From Fimbriimonadales bacterium (GTDB lineage Bacteria > Armatimonadota > Fimbriimonadia > Fimbriimonadales > Fimbriimonadaceae), in assembly GCA_026418055.1 (NCBI GenBank), contig JAOACB010000015.1, positions 1-54,548 on the forward strand: a stretch of DNA of 54,548 nucleotides, written 5' to 3'. A model generated the notes under the pieces. It was not told the origin of the DNA. It searched no databases and saw nothing but the letters and a program-made list of their open reading frames with translations. Of the stretch, positions 41,323 through 49,887 are shown piece by piece; the first letter of the stretch is position 1, and each line of letters starts with the position of its first letter. A program made the translations under genes and the position numbers.

Positions 41323-42837
41323 TCAGGCTGCGCTTCTTTGGGGGGTCGGACCTTCGGAGCCATCATCGAGCGTCACGCGGTTCCGGCCCCCTCGCTTCGA
41401 TCGGTACAGCGCCTCGTCTGCTCGCCGGATGGCCTCCTTGGCGGCCACCGCATCGCCCTGGAGGCTGGCAACGCCTACGGACACGGTCACCGGTCGGAGC
41501 TCCCAAGGCTGAGCCTCGACGGCTCCCCGGATGCGCTCGGCAACCTCGGCGGCCGCCGAGAGGGGCGTGTTCGGCAGGATGACCGCGAACTCTTCCCCGC
41601 CATAGCGCGCGGGCACGTCCGAGCGCCGCACCGTCGCCGCTAGGATTTCGGCGACACGGCGCAGCACTTCGTCTCCGGCGGGATGGCCGAATGTGTCGTT
41701 GTACTGCTTGAAGAAGTCCACGTCGAGCATGACGAGGCTGATCGGTCGCCGCTCCCTGCCGGCCAGCTTGCAGGCCCGCTCCAGCTCTTCTTGGAAGTGG
41801 CGGTGGTTGGGAAGTCCGGTGAGACCGTCGGTGAGCGCCAGCTGCTCCAACCGCTGGTTGGCCTCCTCCAGCTTCTTCTTCTCCTCCGCGAGCTCGTCCG
41901 CAATGCGCTGGATGGTCTCCATCTGCGACACGATCAACCGTCGGGTCTTGTACTGCTCCGTCATGTCGACGTTGACGGCGATCCCGCCCGAGATCACCCC
42001 GCCGACGCCGTGGATCGGCAACAGGTCCGACTTCAGCTCGCTCTTGCGGCCGTCCTGCGCGACGTAGACCCAGTCGACCCCCGTCACAGCCCTGCCCTCC
42101 AAGACTCTCCGATAGGCGCCGCCGATCCACTCGGTCTCGTCGGGCGAGCCGAACAGGCAGTTGACGCTCTGCAGCAGCGCCTCGGCGCCGGTGAAGCCGA
42201 ACAGGGCTTCCGAGCGCTTGTTCCACTCGAAGACCACTCCGTCGGCGTCGAACGTGAAGGCCGCCACCGGCAACCCTTGGAACAGCTCTTCGAAGCGCCT
42301 CGAAGCCATCTGAAGGTTGGCGTTGGCCTGCTCGAGCTTCTGTGCCACCTCGAGCAAGTGCTTGCGCTGCCGCAGAAGGTCGTCCTCGGCGGCCAGGATG
42401 CGCAGAGCTACGCTGATGCGCGAGAAGAGCTCTTCCCGATCCAGCGGCTTGTTCAGGAAATCGTCGACGCCCGACTGATAGGCGAGGACGCGGTCCTCCC
42501 TCTGGCTCTTCGCCGTAAGCAGGATGACGTACGTGTAGGGCTCGGCGAAGGCGCGGATCTGCCGACAGACGTCCACGCCGTCCAGTTCCGGCATCATCCA
42601 GTCGGAGATGACGACCCGGTGCAACCCGGGCCGGAACAGCTCGAGAGCCTCCCTGCCGTTGCGGGCGCCATCCACCTCGAATCCCCTGCTCTCGAGCGTC
42701 TTGCGCAGAACCAAGAAAGAAACGGGATCGTCCTCCGCGATCAAAACCCTCGGATATGGCCGATCCTCCCGAAACGCTATGCCGCATGCATCCATGGCCC
42801 GAACGAACCCTTCCCGGTCCCTCTCCGTTCGAATCAT
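41323..42837 (-). CDS. Response regulator with PAS and GGDEF domains, diguanylate cyclase
   Basis: 504 aa from ATG 42837. REC domain about 30-150 with phosphoacceptor Asp79 (VVISDWMMPELDG) and Lys130 (LNKPLD); a coiled-coil linker; PAS domain about 180-295; a second coiled coil; GGDEF domain from about 336 with GGEEF at 413-417 and an intact inhibitory site RxxD (Arg404, Asp407). It should make cyclic-di-GMP when phosphorylated. No cognate kinase nearby. The start has no clear ribosome binding site; an ATG at 42933 in the same frame would overlap the pseudopilin gene and is less likely. Confidence 0.9.
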   Translation of the reverse strand: MIRTERDREGFVRAMDACGIAFREDRPYPRVLIAEDDPVSFLVLRKTLESRGFEVDGARNGREALELFRPGLHRVVISDWMMPELDGVDVCRQIRAFAEPYTYVILLTAKSQREDRVLAYQSGVDDFLNKPLDREELFSRISVALRILAAEDDLLRQRKHLLEVAQKLEQANANLQMASRRFEELFQGLPVAAFTFDADGVVFEWNKRSEALFGFTGAEALLQSVNCLFGSPDETEWIGGAYRRVLEGRAVTGVDWVYVAQDGRKSELKSDLLPIHGVGGVISGGIAVNVDMTEQYKTRRLIVSQMETIQRIADELAEEKKKLEEANQRLEQLALTDGLTGLPNHRHFQEELERACKLAGRERRPISLVMLDVDFFKQYNDTFGHPAGDEVLRRVAEILAATVRRSDVPARYGGEEFAVILPNTPLSAAAEVAERIRGAVEAQPWELRPVTVSVGVASLQGDAVAAKEAIRRADEALYRSKRGGRNRVTLDDGSEGPTPQRSAA

Positions 42838-42874
42838 CGGAGAGAGCGGTGGCCGACGAACACCCGCAATCCGA

Positions 42875-43648
42875 CTAGGTTCCGTCTTCGGATCGGCGTG
42901 GATCGAACCTGTCGATCGATGGCGGCGTTCCATCCATCTGCCGCCAGAGCTTCGGCCAAGGCGCCCGTTCGGCGTGGCCGTCGGCGAAGATGTACGGGCC
43001 CACGAGCGTGCGATCGTGGAGGACCGTCATGCGCGGAAGCCGCCGGGCAGGATCCCACTGCAACGATTGGAACCGAGCGTTCACGACCCTCGGCGGATTC
43101 CCATAGTACTGCGGATGGAAGTGGTCGCCGCGCACGAGGAAGTCGGAGCCGAGCAACCTCGTCCGCAACTCCGCCACAACCACCGTCTCGGAAGGCCGAG
43201 CGACTCCGTCCAAGGAGCAACCGAAGTAAGGAGGGTGAACCCAGTCGAAATAGGCGTTCAGTCCGTAGGACGTGAGCCGCGGGTTGGAGGGGTCTGCCCA
43301 CGCTGGAGAGTCATCCATCGGTGACCGCCGCAGGAGGCGGCTCCGGACGTACGGCTGAACCGAGTCGACCCACGTGGTGAGCGTGGGGTCCGCAAGGATC
43401 TCCTTCACCGGGGGGAACCAACCCTCGTGGTCGGCGGCGTACATCGCCAGAGCCAACCCCATCTGGCGCATGTTGGAGAGGCTGGCCACTTCGCTGGCCG
43501 CCTGCCTGGCGCGGAAGAGGACCGGGAACAGCAAGGCTGCGAGCGCCGAAAGGATCGCCGCAACCACCAGCAGCTCGACGAGCGTGAAGGCCTCCAACGA
43601 CTTCCTACCTCTCGTTCGGTGCTTTTGGAACCGACTCGGAATGAGCAT
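42875..43648 (-). CDS. Type IV pilin-like / pseudopilin protein
   Basis: 257 aa. Prepilin leader of 20 residues ending ..KSLEA, then FTLVELLVVAAILSALAALLFPVLF with Glu25 (mature position 5). The residue before the cut is Ala instead of the usual Gly, which many peptidases accept. The C-terminal part ends in a conserved-looking GPYIFADGHAERAPW block common in large pseudopilin families (DUF1559-like) of Planctomycetes and Armatimonadetes. Substrate or surface role unknown. ATG 43648, with GGAG 12 bases upstream. Followed by the diguanylate cyclase gene, which could control surface behaviour. Confidence 0.85.
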   Translation of the reverse strand: MLIPSRFQKHRTRGRKSLEAFTLVELLVVAAILSALAALLFPVLFRARQAASEVASLSNMRQMGLALAMYAADHEGWFPPVKEILADPTLTTWVDSVQPYVRSRLLRRSPMDDSPAWADPSNPRLTSYGLNAYFDWVHPPYFGCSLDGVARPSETVVVAELRTRLLGSDFLVRGDHFHPQYYGNPPRVVNARFQSLQWDPARRLPRMTVLHDRTLVGPYIFADGHAERAPWPKLWRQMDGTPPSIDRFDPRRSEDGT

Positions 43649-43665
43649 TTCGACCTAGTCTCCTT

Positions 43666-43678
43666 GGGTATGCTACCC
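43666..43678. promoter_or_regulatory. Palindrome with back-to-back -10-like hexamers
   Basis: GGGTA-TGC-TACCC is a perfect 5-bp inverted repeat. Its plus strand contains TATGCT and its minus strand TAGCAT, each oriented toward the gene on that side (hydC and the pseudopilin). A possible shared promoter/operator. No good -35 is seen. Confidence 0.4.
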
Positions 43679-43711
43679 GCTCGAGAGGTTGCGAACGCCT
43701 CGGAGGCGCCT

Positions 43712-44185
43712 ATGCCCGCACAGGAAAAGGATCTGGCCGCCGACGTCGCGCTGGCCGCGCGCAAATGGCAGAAGAAGCGTGGAGCGCTGATCATGGTGCT
43801 CCACGAGATCCAAGGGCGGCTCGGCTACGTGCCAAGGGAGATTGCGCTGGAGCTCTCGAAGCAGATGAACGTGCCGCTCGCCCGCATCTACGAGGTGCTG
43901 ACTTTCTACAACTTCTTCGAGCTGGAGCCTCCCGCCAAGTACGTGATCTCCGGCTGCATGGGAACGGCCTGCTACCTGAAGGGAACCCCCCAGATCCTGC
44001 AGGAGTTCGGCCGGTTGCTGGGCATCGAGGTGGGCCAGACCACTCCCGACGGCAAGTTCAGCCTCACCACGGTTCGTTGCGTAGGTTGTTGCGGGCAGGC
44101 GCCCGTGATCCTCGTCAACGGAGAGGTCAAGAGCAAGGTCAGCCCCAAGGATGTGCCGCACATCCTGGCGGAGTGCACGGACTAG
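43712..44185 (+). CDS. hydC: [FeFe]-hydrogenase subunit HydC, NuoE-like
   Basis: 157 aa thioredoxin-fold [2Fe-2S] protein. Ligands Cys82 and Cys87 (SGCMGTAC) and Cys123 and Cys127 (CVGCC). Supports electron transfer to the flavin subunit HydB. ATG at 43712 is set by GGAGG six bases upstream; an in-frame ATG at 43670 has none. Same fold as complex I NuoE, but the next two genes make it part of a soluble hydrogenase. Confidence 0.93.
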   Translation: MPAQEKDLAADVALAARKWQKKRGALIMVLHEIQGRLGYVPREIALELSKQMNVPLARIYEVLTFYNFFELEPPAKYVISGCMGTACYLKGTPQILQEFGRLLGIEVGQTTPDGKFSLTTVRCVGCCGQAPVILVNGEVKSKVSPKDVPHILAECTD

Positions 44186-44201
44186 CGCGAGGAGGGCCTC
44201 G

Positions 44202-45854
44202 ATGACCAAGCTGCAGAAGGACGAGCTCGAAACAATCGCGGAGCGGCGCAGGGCGAAGCGCACCGACTGGATCACGGTGGGCATGGGAAGCTGCGGCCTC
44301 GCGGCGGGCGCGGACGCCGTCTTCCGAGCCCTGCAGGATGGAGCCCGGGAACGCGGTCTCGAACTGGATATCCGGAAGACAGGTTGCGTGGGAGCTTGCC
44401 ACGCCGAGCCCTTGGTGGAAGTCGACGTCCAAGGCGCGCCCCGAACCCTCTACGGACACGTCAAGCCGGAGTGGGTGGACCTGATCCTGGACAGCCACGT
44501 GACGCTCAAGCGGGTGGTGCAACGCTTGGCCGTGCCCGAGATCGCCGAGCAGCGGAGGACGTGCAACGACCACCCCCAGCCCGAGGCGAACCGTCAGTTC
44601 AAGATCGTCACCCGCAACTGCGGGTTGGTGGACCCCGAGGATCTGGAGGACTACATCGCCTTCGGTGGCTACCAGGCGCTCCGCAGGTGCCTGTTCGAGC
44701 TCAGCCCCGAGGAGGTCGTGGAAGAAGTCGAGTCCAGCGGGCTTCGGGGCCGAGGCGGCGCGGGCTTCTCCACCGGCCTCAAGTGGAGGCTCACCCGCGA
44801 GGCAGCGGGCCGCGAGAAGTTCATCGTCTGCAACGGAGACGAGGGAGACCCGGGAGCCTACATGGACCGCAGCGTCCTGGAGGGGGACCCCTTCTCGGTC
44901 ATCGAGGGCATGACGATCGCGGCCTACGCGATCGGAGCCAACGAAGGCTACCTGTACATCCGCGCCGAATACCCGCTCGCGGTGGCCCGCATCGAGGCCG
45001 CCATCCGCAGCGCCAAGCTCGCCGGTTTGTTGGGGAGAAACATCCTCGGCACGGACTTCTCCCTCAACTTGGAGGTGCGCCTGGGCGCAGGGGCGTTCGT
45101 GTGCGGCGAAGAGACCGCGCTCATCGCCTCCATCGAGGGCAAACGCGGCACTCCGAGGCCTCGACCGCCCTACCCGTCCGTGTCGGGACTTTGGGGCGGG
45201 CCGACCTGCATCAACAACGTCGAGACGCTGGCCAACATTCCGCCGATCCTCTCGAACGGCGCGCAGTGGTTCCGATCGATCGGCACCGAGCGGTCCCCCG
45301 GAACCAAGGTGTTCGCCCTCACGGGCAAGGTCCGGAGGCCCGGCCTCGTGGAAATCCCGATGGGAACCCCGTTGCGCGTGGTGGTGGAGGAGATCGGCGG
45401 AGGCGCCCTTCCCGGCCGAACCATCAAGGCGGTGCAAACCGGCGGGCCCTCCGGCGGCGTGATTCCAGCCGCGCTGCTCGACACCCCCGTGACCTACGAA
45501 GACTTGGCCGAGCTCGGGTCGATGATGGGGTCAGGCGGGATGATCGTCATGGACGACGAGGACTCGATCGTCGACATCACCCGCTTCTACTTGGGATTCT
45601 GCGTCGAGGAGTCCTGCGGCAAATGCGCCCCGTGTCGGATCGGCGGCCGTCAGATGCTCACGATTCTCGAAAGGCTGGCCGAGGGCCGAGGCCGTCCCGA
45701 GGACCTGGACCAGCTCCGCCAGATCAGCAAGACCATGAAGGCCGCTTCCCTGTGCGGCCTCGGCAAGTCGGCTCCGAACCCGGTGCTGTCGACGCTGCGC
45801 TTCTTCCCCGAGGAGTACCAGCGCGCGATCTCCGCGAGCCGGTCGAACGCTTGA
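44202..45854 (+). CDS. hydB: [FeFe]-hydrogenase subunit HydB, NADH-binding flavoprotein
   Basis: 550 aa. N-terminal thioredoxin-like domain with Cys31, Cys62 and Cys66 visible as possible [2Fe-2S] ligands; NuoF core with FMN motif GRGGAGFSTGLKW (183-195), NAD/FMN loop CNGDEGDPGAYMD (210-222); [4Fe-4S] ligands Cys472/475/478 (ESCGKCAPC) and Cys518. It ends about 30 residues later and lacks the C-terminal 2[4Fe-4S] ferredoxin-like domain of Thermotoga maritima HydB (about 626 aa). That may mean NADH-linked chemistry without ferredoxin bifurcation. ATG follows GAGGAGGG. Confidence 0.93.
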   Translation: MTKLQKDELETIAERRRAKRTDWITVGMGSCGLAAGADAVFRALQDGARERGLELDIRKTGCVGACHAEPLVEVDVQGAPRTLYGHVKPEWVDLILDSHVTLKRVVQRLAVPEIAEQRRTCNDHPQPEANRQFKIVTRNCGLVDPEDLEDYIAFGGYQALRRCLFELSPEEVVEEVESSGLRGRGGAGFSTGLKWRLTREAAGREKFIVCNGDEGDPGAYMDRSVLEGDPFSVIEGMTIAAYAIGANEGYLYIRAEYPLAVARIEAAIRSAKLAGLLGRNILGTDFSLNLEVRLGAGAFVCGEETALIASIEGKRGTPRPRPPYPSVSGLWGGPTCINNVETLANIPPILSNGAQWFRSIGTERSPGTKVFALTGKVRRPGLVEIPMGTPLRVVVEEIGGGALPGRTIKAVQTGGPSGGVIPAALLDTPVTYEDLAELGSMMGSGGMIVMDDEDSIVDITRFYLGFCVEESCGKCAPCRIGGRQMLTILERLAEGRGRPEDLDQLRQISKTMKAASLCGLGKSAPNPVLSTLRFFPEEYQRAISASRSNA

Positions 45855-45864
45855 AGGTGCACCC

Positions 45865-47631
45865 ATGGCAGGAACGGCGATCCGAACCATCCGAGCGAAG
45901 CTGAACGGCATCGAAGTCGAGGTACCCGAGGGAACCACCATCCTCGCCGCCGCGGAGCAGGTGCACCTGAAGATCCCCACGCTGTGCAAGCACCCGGACC
46001 TGCCGCCCACCGCCGCGTGCGGAATCTGCATCGTCCGCGTGAAGGGCACCTCCCAGATGCCTCGGGCCTGTTGCACGCCCCTGGAAGAGGGCATGGAGAT
46101 CGTCACCCACGACCCAGAGATCGTGGAGATCCGTCGCAAGGTCCTGGAGCTGATCCTCTCGAAGCACCCGAACGAGTGCCTCACCTGCGGACGCAACGGA
46201 ACCTGCGAGCTGCAGCGCCTGGCCTCGGACTTCAGCATCCGCGAGCAGTCGCTGCCGTACATCGTGCCGGATCTGCCGGTAGACCAATCGACGCGCACGA
46301 TCGTGCTCGAGCCCAGGAAGTGCATCGCCTGTGGGCGTTGCCTCACCGTGTGTCAGGACTTGCAGAACGTCTGGGCCCTCTCGTTCCTGGAGCGGGGCAT
46401 CGACACTCGCATGGCGCCCGCAGGCGACATTCTTCTGGCGGACTCCCCGTGCATCTCTTGCGGCCAATGCTCGGCCCACTGCCCCACGGGCGCCATCTTC
46501 GAGTACGACGAGACCGAAAAAGCCTGGGAGCTTCTGCGCGATCCCGACCTGCACTGCGTCGTACAGATCGCGCCGGCCGTGCGCGTGGCCATCGGCGAGG
46601 CGTTCGGCTACCCTCCCGGCACCAACCTCACCGGGAAGCTCTACGCCGCGCTGCGGTACATGGGGTTCGATACGGTCTTCGACACGAACTTCGGCGCGGA
46701 CGTCACGATCATGGAGGAGGGCACCGAGTTCGTGAAGCGGTTCCAAGAGAACCAAGGCGAGCTGCCACTGATCACGAGCTGCTGCCCGGCTTGGGTGGAC
46801 TTCATGGAGAAGTACCACAGCGACATGATCGAGCACTTCTCCTCGTGCAAGTCGCCGCACGAGATCGTCGGGGTGCTGACGAAGACGTACTACTGCGAGA
46901 AACGCGGATTGGATCCGTCCAAGGTTCGCGTGGTCTCGATCATGCCCTGCACGGCCAAGAAGTACGAGATCCAGAGGAGCGACGACATGTTCGCCTCCGG
47001 CCACCAAGACGTGGATCTCTCGCTGACGACGCGCGAGCTGGCCCGGATGATCAAGCAGGCGGGCATCGACTTCGCCTCCCTGCCCGAGGGAGACGCGGAC
47101 CCGATGCTGGGGCTGTACACCGGCGCAGGAACGATCTTCGGGACTTCCGGGGGCGTGCTCGAAGCGGCTTTCCGCACGGCGCACAAGCTCCTCACGGGCG
47201 AGGAATTCGACGCCATCGAGTTCCACCCGGCGAGGGGTTTGCACGGCGTCAAGGAGGCCAGGATCAGCGTGCTGGGCAAGGAGGTGCGCGTCGCGGTGGC
47301 GCACGGCATGGGACACGTGGAGGAGGTCCTGGACCGCGTGCGCGCAGCCAAGGAAAGCGGCGACGAGCCGGCCTACCACATGATCGAGGTCATGGCGTGT
47401 CCCGGCGGGTGCATTGGGGGCGGTGGTCAGCCGTACGGCATCACGGATTCGGTGCGCAAGCAGCGCGCGGCGGGGCTCTACCGCGACGACCGCGAAAGGG
47501 AGTTCCGTCGCTCCCACGAGAACCCCTACGTCCAGACGCTCTACGCCTCCTACCTGGGCAAGCCGCTCAGCGAACGGGCGCACCGTCTCCTGCACAACTC
47601 GTACAAGCCGAGGCCGACGTACCGCCGATAG
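45865..47631 (+). CDS. hydA: [FeFe]-hydrogenase catalytic subunit HydA
   Basis: 588 aa. N-terminal [2Fe-2S] ferredoxin domain (CKHPDLPPTAACGIC; ACC), His-Cys3 cluster (HPNECLTCGRNGTC), two [4Fe-4S] motifs (CIACGRCLTVC; CISCGQCSAHC), then the H-cluster domain: TSCCPAW with Cys307 as ligand and Cys306 as proton relay, MPCTAKKYE with Cys362, and ACPGGCIGGGGQP with Cys512 and Cys516. All active-site residues are present, so it should be active. No C-terminal extra cluster. Maturases HydE, HydF and HydG are not in this window. ATG eleven bases after hydB. Confidence 0.97.
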   Translation: MAGTAIRTIRAKLNGIEVEVPEGTTILAAAEQVHLKIPTLCKHPDLPPTAACGICIVRVKGTSQMPRACCTPLEEGMEIVTHDPEIVEIRRKVLELILSKHPNECLTCGRNGTCELQRLASDFSIREQSLPYIVPDLPVDQSTRTIVLEPRKCIACGRCLTVCQDLQNVWALSFLERGIDTRMAPAGDILLADSPCISCGQCSAHCPTGAIFEYDETEKAWELLRDPDLHCVVQIAPAVRVAIGEAFGYPPGTNLTGKLYAALRYMGFDTVFDTNFGADVTIMEEGTEFVKRFQENQGELPLITSCCPAWVDFMEKYHSDMIEHFSSCKSPHEIVGVLTKTYYCEKRGLDPSKVRVVSIMPCTAKKYEIQRSDDMFASGHQDVDLSLTTRELARMIKQAGIDFASLPEGDADPMLGLYTGAGTIFGTSGGVLEAAFRTAHKLLTGEEFDAIEFHPARGLHGVKEARISVLGKEVRVAVAHGMGHVEEVLDRVRAAKESGDEPAYHMIEVMACPGGCIGGGGQPYGITDSVRKQRAAGLYRDDREREFRRSHENPYVQTLYASYLGKPLSERAHRLLHNSYKPRPTYRR

Positions 47632-47650
47632 TCGAAACACTTCCACTCGG

Positions 47651-47656
47651 TAAACT
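47651..47656 (+). promoter_or_regulatory. -10-like hexamer of prs
   Basis: TAAACT seven bases before the GTG at 47664, in the 32-base gap after hydA. It suggests that prs has its own leaderless transcript. Confidence 0.35.
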
Positions 47657-47663
47657 CAGGCGA

Positions 47664-48608
47664 GTGAACGACGTGATCGTGTTCAGCGGCGAAGCCCATC
47701 GTGGCTTGGCGCAAGAGATCTGCGACCACATGGGCCTCCCCCTGAGCCCATCCGTGTTCCGGCGGTTCAGCAACGACTGCCAGTACGTGCAGCTGCTGGC
47801 CAGCTGCCGCGAACAGGACGTGTACATCGTCCAGCCGCTCGTGCCGCCCGTGCAGGACAACCTGATGCAGCTCCTGCTGATGCTCGACGCGGCGCGGGGT
47901 GCCTCCGCCATCCGCCGAACCGCGGTGATTCCTTACTTCGCGTACGCCCGGTCCGACAAGAAGGATGCGCCGCGCATCAGCATCGCAGGCCGTTTGGTGG
48001 CCGACCTTCTGGCCACAGCCGGTGCGGACCGCGTTCTGACCATGACGCTGCACAGCGAGCAGGTGCACGGTTTCTTCTCCATGCCCGTGGACCATCTGAA
48101 CGCGCTGCAGGTGTTGGCGGAACACTTCCGCAAGATGCCTCTGGACAACGTCGTCGTGGTCTCGCCGGACCTTGGGAACGCGAAGGCCGCCGCCGCGTTC
48201 GCGAGCCTGCTCGGGGTTCCCGTGGCCGCCGGCCGCAAGAGACGGATTTCCGACACGCAGGTGACCATCGACACCATCGTTGGCGACGTTCGAGGAAAGC
48301 ACGCCATCGTCATGGACGACGAGATCGCCAACGGCGGCAGCGTGGTTGAGCTGCTGCACCGGCTCCGGGAAAATGGCGTGAGCCGATTTTGGGTCGCGTG
48401 CACGCACGGGCTGTTTTCGCATGGCGCAGTGGACCGCTTGGCCGCGGAGCCCGGCGTCGAGCAGATCGTGGCGACGAACACCATTCCGCCGCCCCAGCCT
48501 CCGCACCCGAAGCTCGTGACCCTGTCCATCGGACGGCTCATCGCGGAGGCCATTCAGCGGATCCACACAGGCCGTTCCGTCAGCGAGCTATTCGGCAACA
48601 CCGTGTGA
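47664..48608 (+). CDS. prs: Ribose-phosphate pyrophosphokinase
   Basis: 314 aa. Makes PRPP from ribose 5-phosphate and ATP. FSGEAHRGLAQEICDHMG start, the catalytic region YFAYARSDKKDAPRISIAGRLVADLL, the metal/His segment TLHSEQVHGFF, and the PRPP-binding loop MDDEIANGGSV, which differs from the common DDxxDTGGT form. GTG at 47664 puts NDVIVFSG at the N-terminus; a GTG three codons later is possible. Links ribokinase and purL functionally. Confidence 0.93.
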   Translation: MNDVIVFSGEAHRGLAQEICDHMGLPLSPSVFRRFSNDCQYVQLLASCREQDVYIVQPLVPPVQDNLMQLLLMLDAARGASAIRRTAVIPYFAYARSDKKDAPRISIAGRLVADLLATAGADRVLTMTLHSEQVHGFFSMPVDHLNALQVLAEHFRKMPLDNVVVVSPDLGNAKAAAAFASLLGVPVAAGRKRRISDTQVTIDTIVGDVRGKHAIVMDDEIANGGSVVELLHRLRENGVSRFWVACTHGLFSHGAVDRLAAEPGVEQIVATNTIPPPQPPHPKLVTLSIGRLIAEAIQRIHTGRSVSELFGNTV

Positions 48609-48663
48609 GCCGGCGGGTAACGTGGCGGAAGCCTGTGCCGTCCCATGGTTGAGGGCGGTCCTC

Positions 48664-49887
48664 ATGAAGAGTTTCTCCGAAGGGAAATCGATCGTTTGTG
48701 GCGCGTTGTTGCTCGTTGCCGCGGCGGCCTGCGCGGCGTCCGCGGCATCCGACTGGAACCGTTTTCGCGGGCCGAACGGAGACGGCATCTCCCCTGAAAC
48801 CGGGATCCGCAAGGATTGGTCCACGAATCCGCCTCGGCTTCTTTGGAAGGCGAGCCTGACCGACAACGGCTACGCCGGTCCCGCCGTAGCACAGGGAATC
48901 GTGTACATCGTCGACCATCGGGGCAGCGACGACATCGTTCGAGCCTTCGAGCTGCGCACCGGCAGGGAGCTGTGGAGATACACCTACCCCGACGCCCCGA
49001 ACGACAACTACGGCTTTGCGCGCACCACGCCGTTGGTGGCGTCGGGCAAGGTGTACGTCTACAGCCGCCTCGGCCGACTGCTGTGCCTGGACGCGAAATC
49101 GGGCAAGCTGCTGTGGCAACGAGACCTGATCGGCGAGTTCCGCGCCCCCCGCCCCTCTTGGGACATGGCGGCAAGCCCGATCATGCATCAGGGGCGCCTT
49201 CTGGTCTGCGTCGGCGGAAGGAACGCCGCAGTCGTCGCGCTCGATCCCAACACCGGCAGGACCCTGTGGCAGGGAGGCGGAAGCGACGCGTCCGGGTACG
49301 CCACGCCCGTCGTGGCGAACCTTCAAGGCCGCCAGCAAGTGCTCGTCTTCTCGAGCAAGGCCCTCATCGGCGTGGACCTTGCCGATGGCAGGACGTTGTG
49401 GCGGCAACCTTGGGAGACTCCCTACGACGTGAACGCCGCCACGCCCTTGGTGATCGGCAATTCCGTCTTCATCACATCGGGCTACAACCGCGGTTGTGCC
49501 TTGGTGGACGTCACGCCGCAGGGCCCGCGCATCCGCTGGGAAAGCAAGGCGGTCAAGGCCCACTTCAGCTCCCCGATCCTGCACAACGGGGTGGTGTACG
49601 CGAACTCCGACCCCGGCGAGCTGGTCTGCCTCAACCCGTCCGACGGCAGGGTTTTATGGAAGGCGAGGGGTTTCGAAAAGGGCGGCCTGTGCGCCGTCGA
49701 CGGTGTCCTTCTGGCCATGGACGGCGCCGGGGGCGACTTGGTGATGGTCGCCATGGATCCGCGATCCTATCGGGAGATCGGGCGGTTCCGGCCCCTCGGC
49801 GGGCAGAGCTGGACCGCGCCGATCGTGTCCAACGGTTGCCTCGTCGTTCGGAACCGCAGCACGATCGCCGTCTTCGCGCTCAAGTGA
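48664..49887 (+). CDS. Exported PQQ-like beta-propeller protein
   Basis: 407 aa. Signal peptide (SIVCGALLLVAAAACAASA), then DWNRFRGPNGDGIS typical of this family and about seven propeller blades with repeating A.D..TGRELW, D.KSGKLLWQRD and D..DGRTLWRQ strands. These proteins look like quinoprotein dehydrogenases but usually lack the PQQ-binding and calcium residues; I see no clear ones here. Probably a periplasmic binding or scaffold protein. Its last 8 bases overlap the convergent glycosyltransferase gene. Confidence 0.85.
   Translation: MKSFSEGKSIVCGALLLVAAAACAASAASDWNRFRGPNGDGISPETGIRKDWSTNPPRLLWKASLTDNGYAGPAVAQGIVYIVDHRGSDDIVRAFELRTGRELWRYTYPDAPNDNYGFARTTPLVASGKVYVYSRLGRLLCLDAKSGKLLWQRDLIGEFRAPRPSWDMAASPIMHQGRLLVCVGGRNAAVVALDPNTGRTLWQGGGSDASGYATPVVANLQGRQQVLVFSSKALIGVDLADGRTLWRQPWETPYDVNAATPLVIGNSVFITSGYNRGCALVDVTPQGPRIRWESKAVKAHFSSPILHNGVVYANSDPGELVCLNPSDGRVLWKARGFEKGGLCAVDGVLLAMDGAGGDLVMVAMDPRSYREIGRFRPLGGQSWTAPIVSNGCLVVRNRSTIAVFALK

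Noticed and set aside
43712-47631. Complex I fragment (nuoE, nuoF, nuoG)
   Set aside because: The third protein has a complete H-cluster domain (TSCCPAW, MPCTAKKYE, ACPGGCIGGGGQP), so it is an [FeFe]-hydrogenase.
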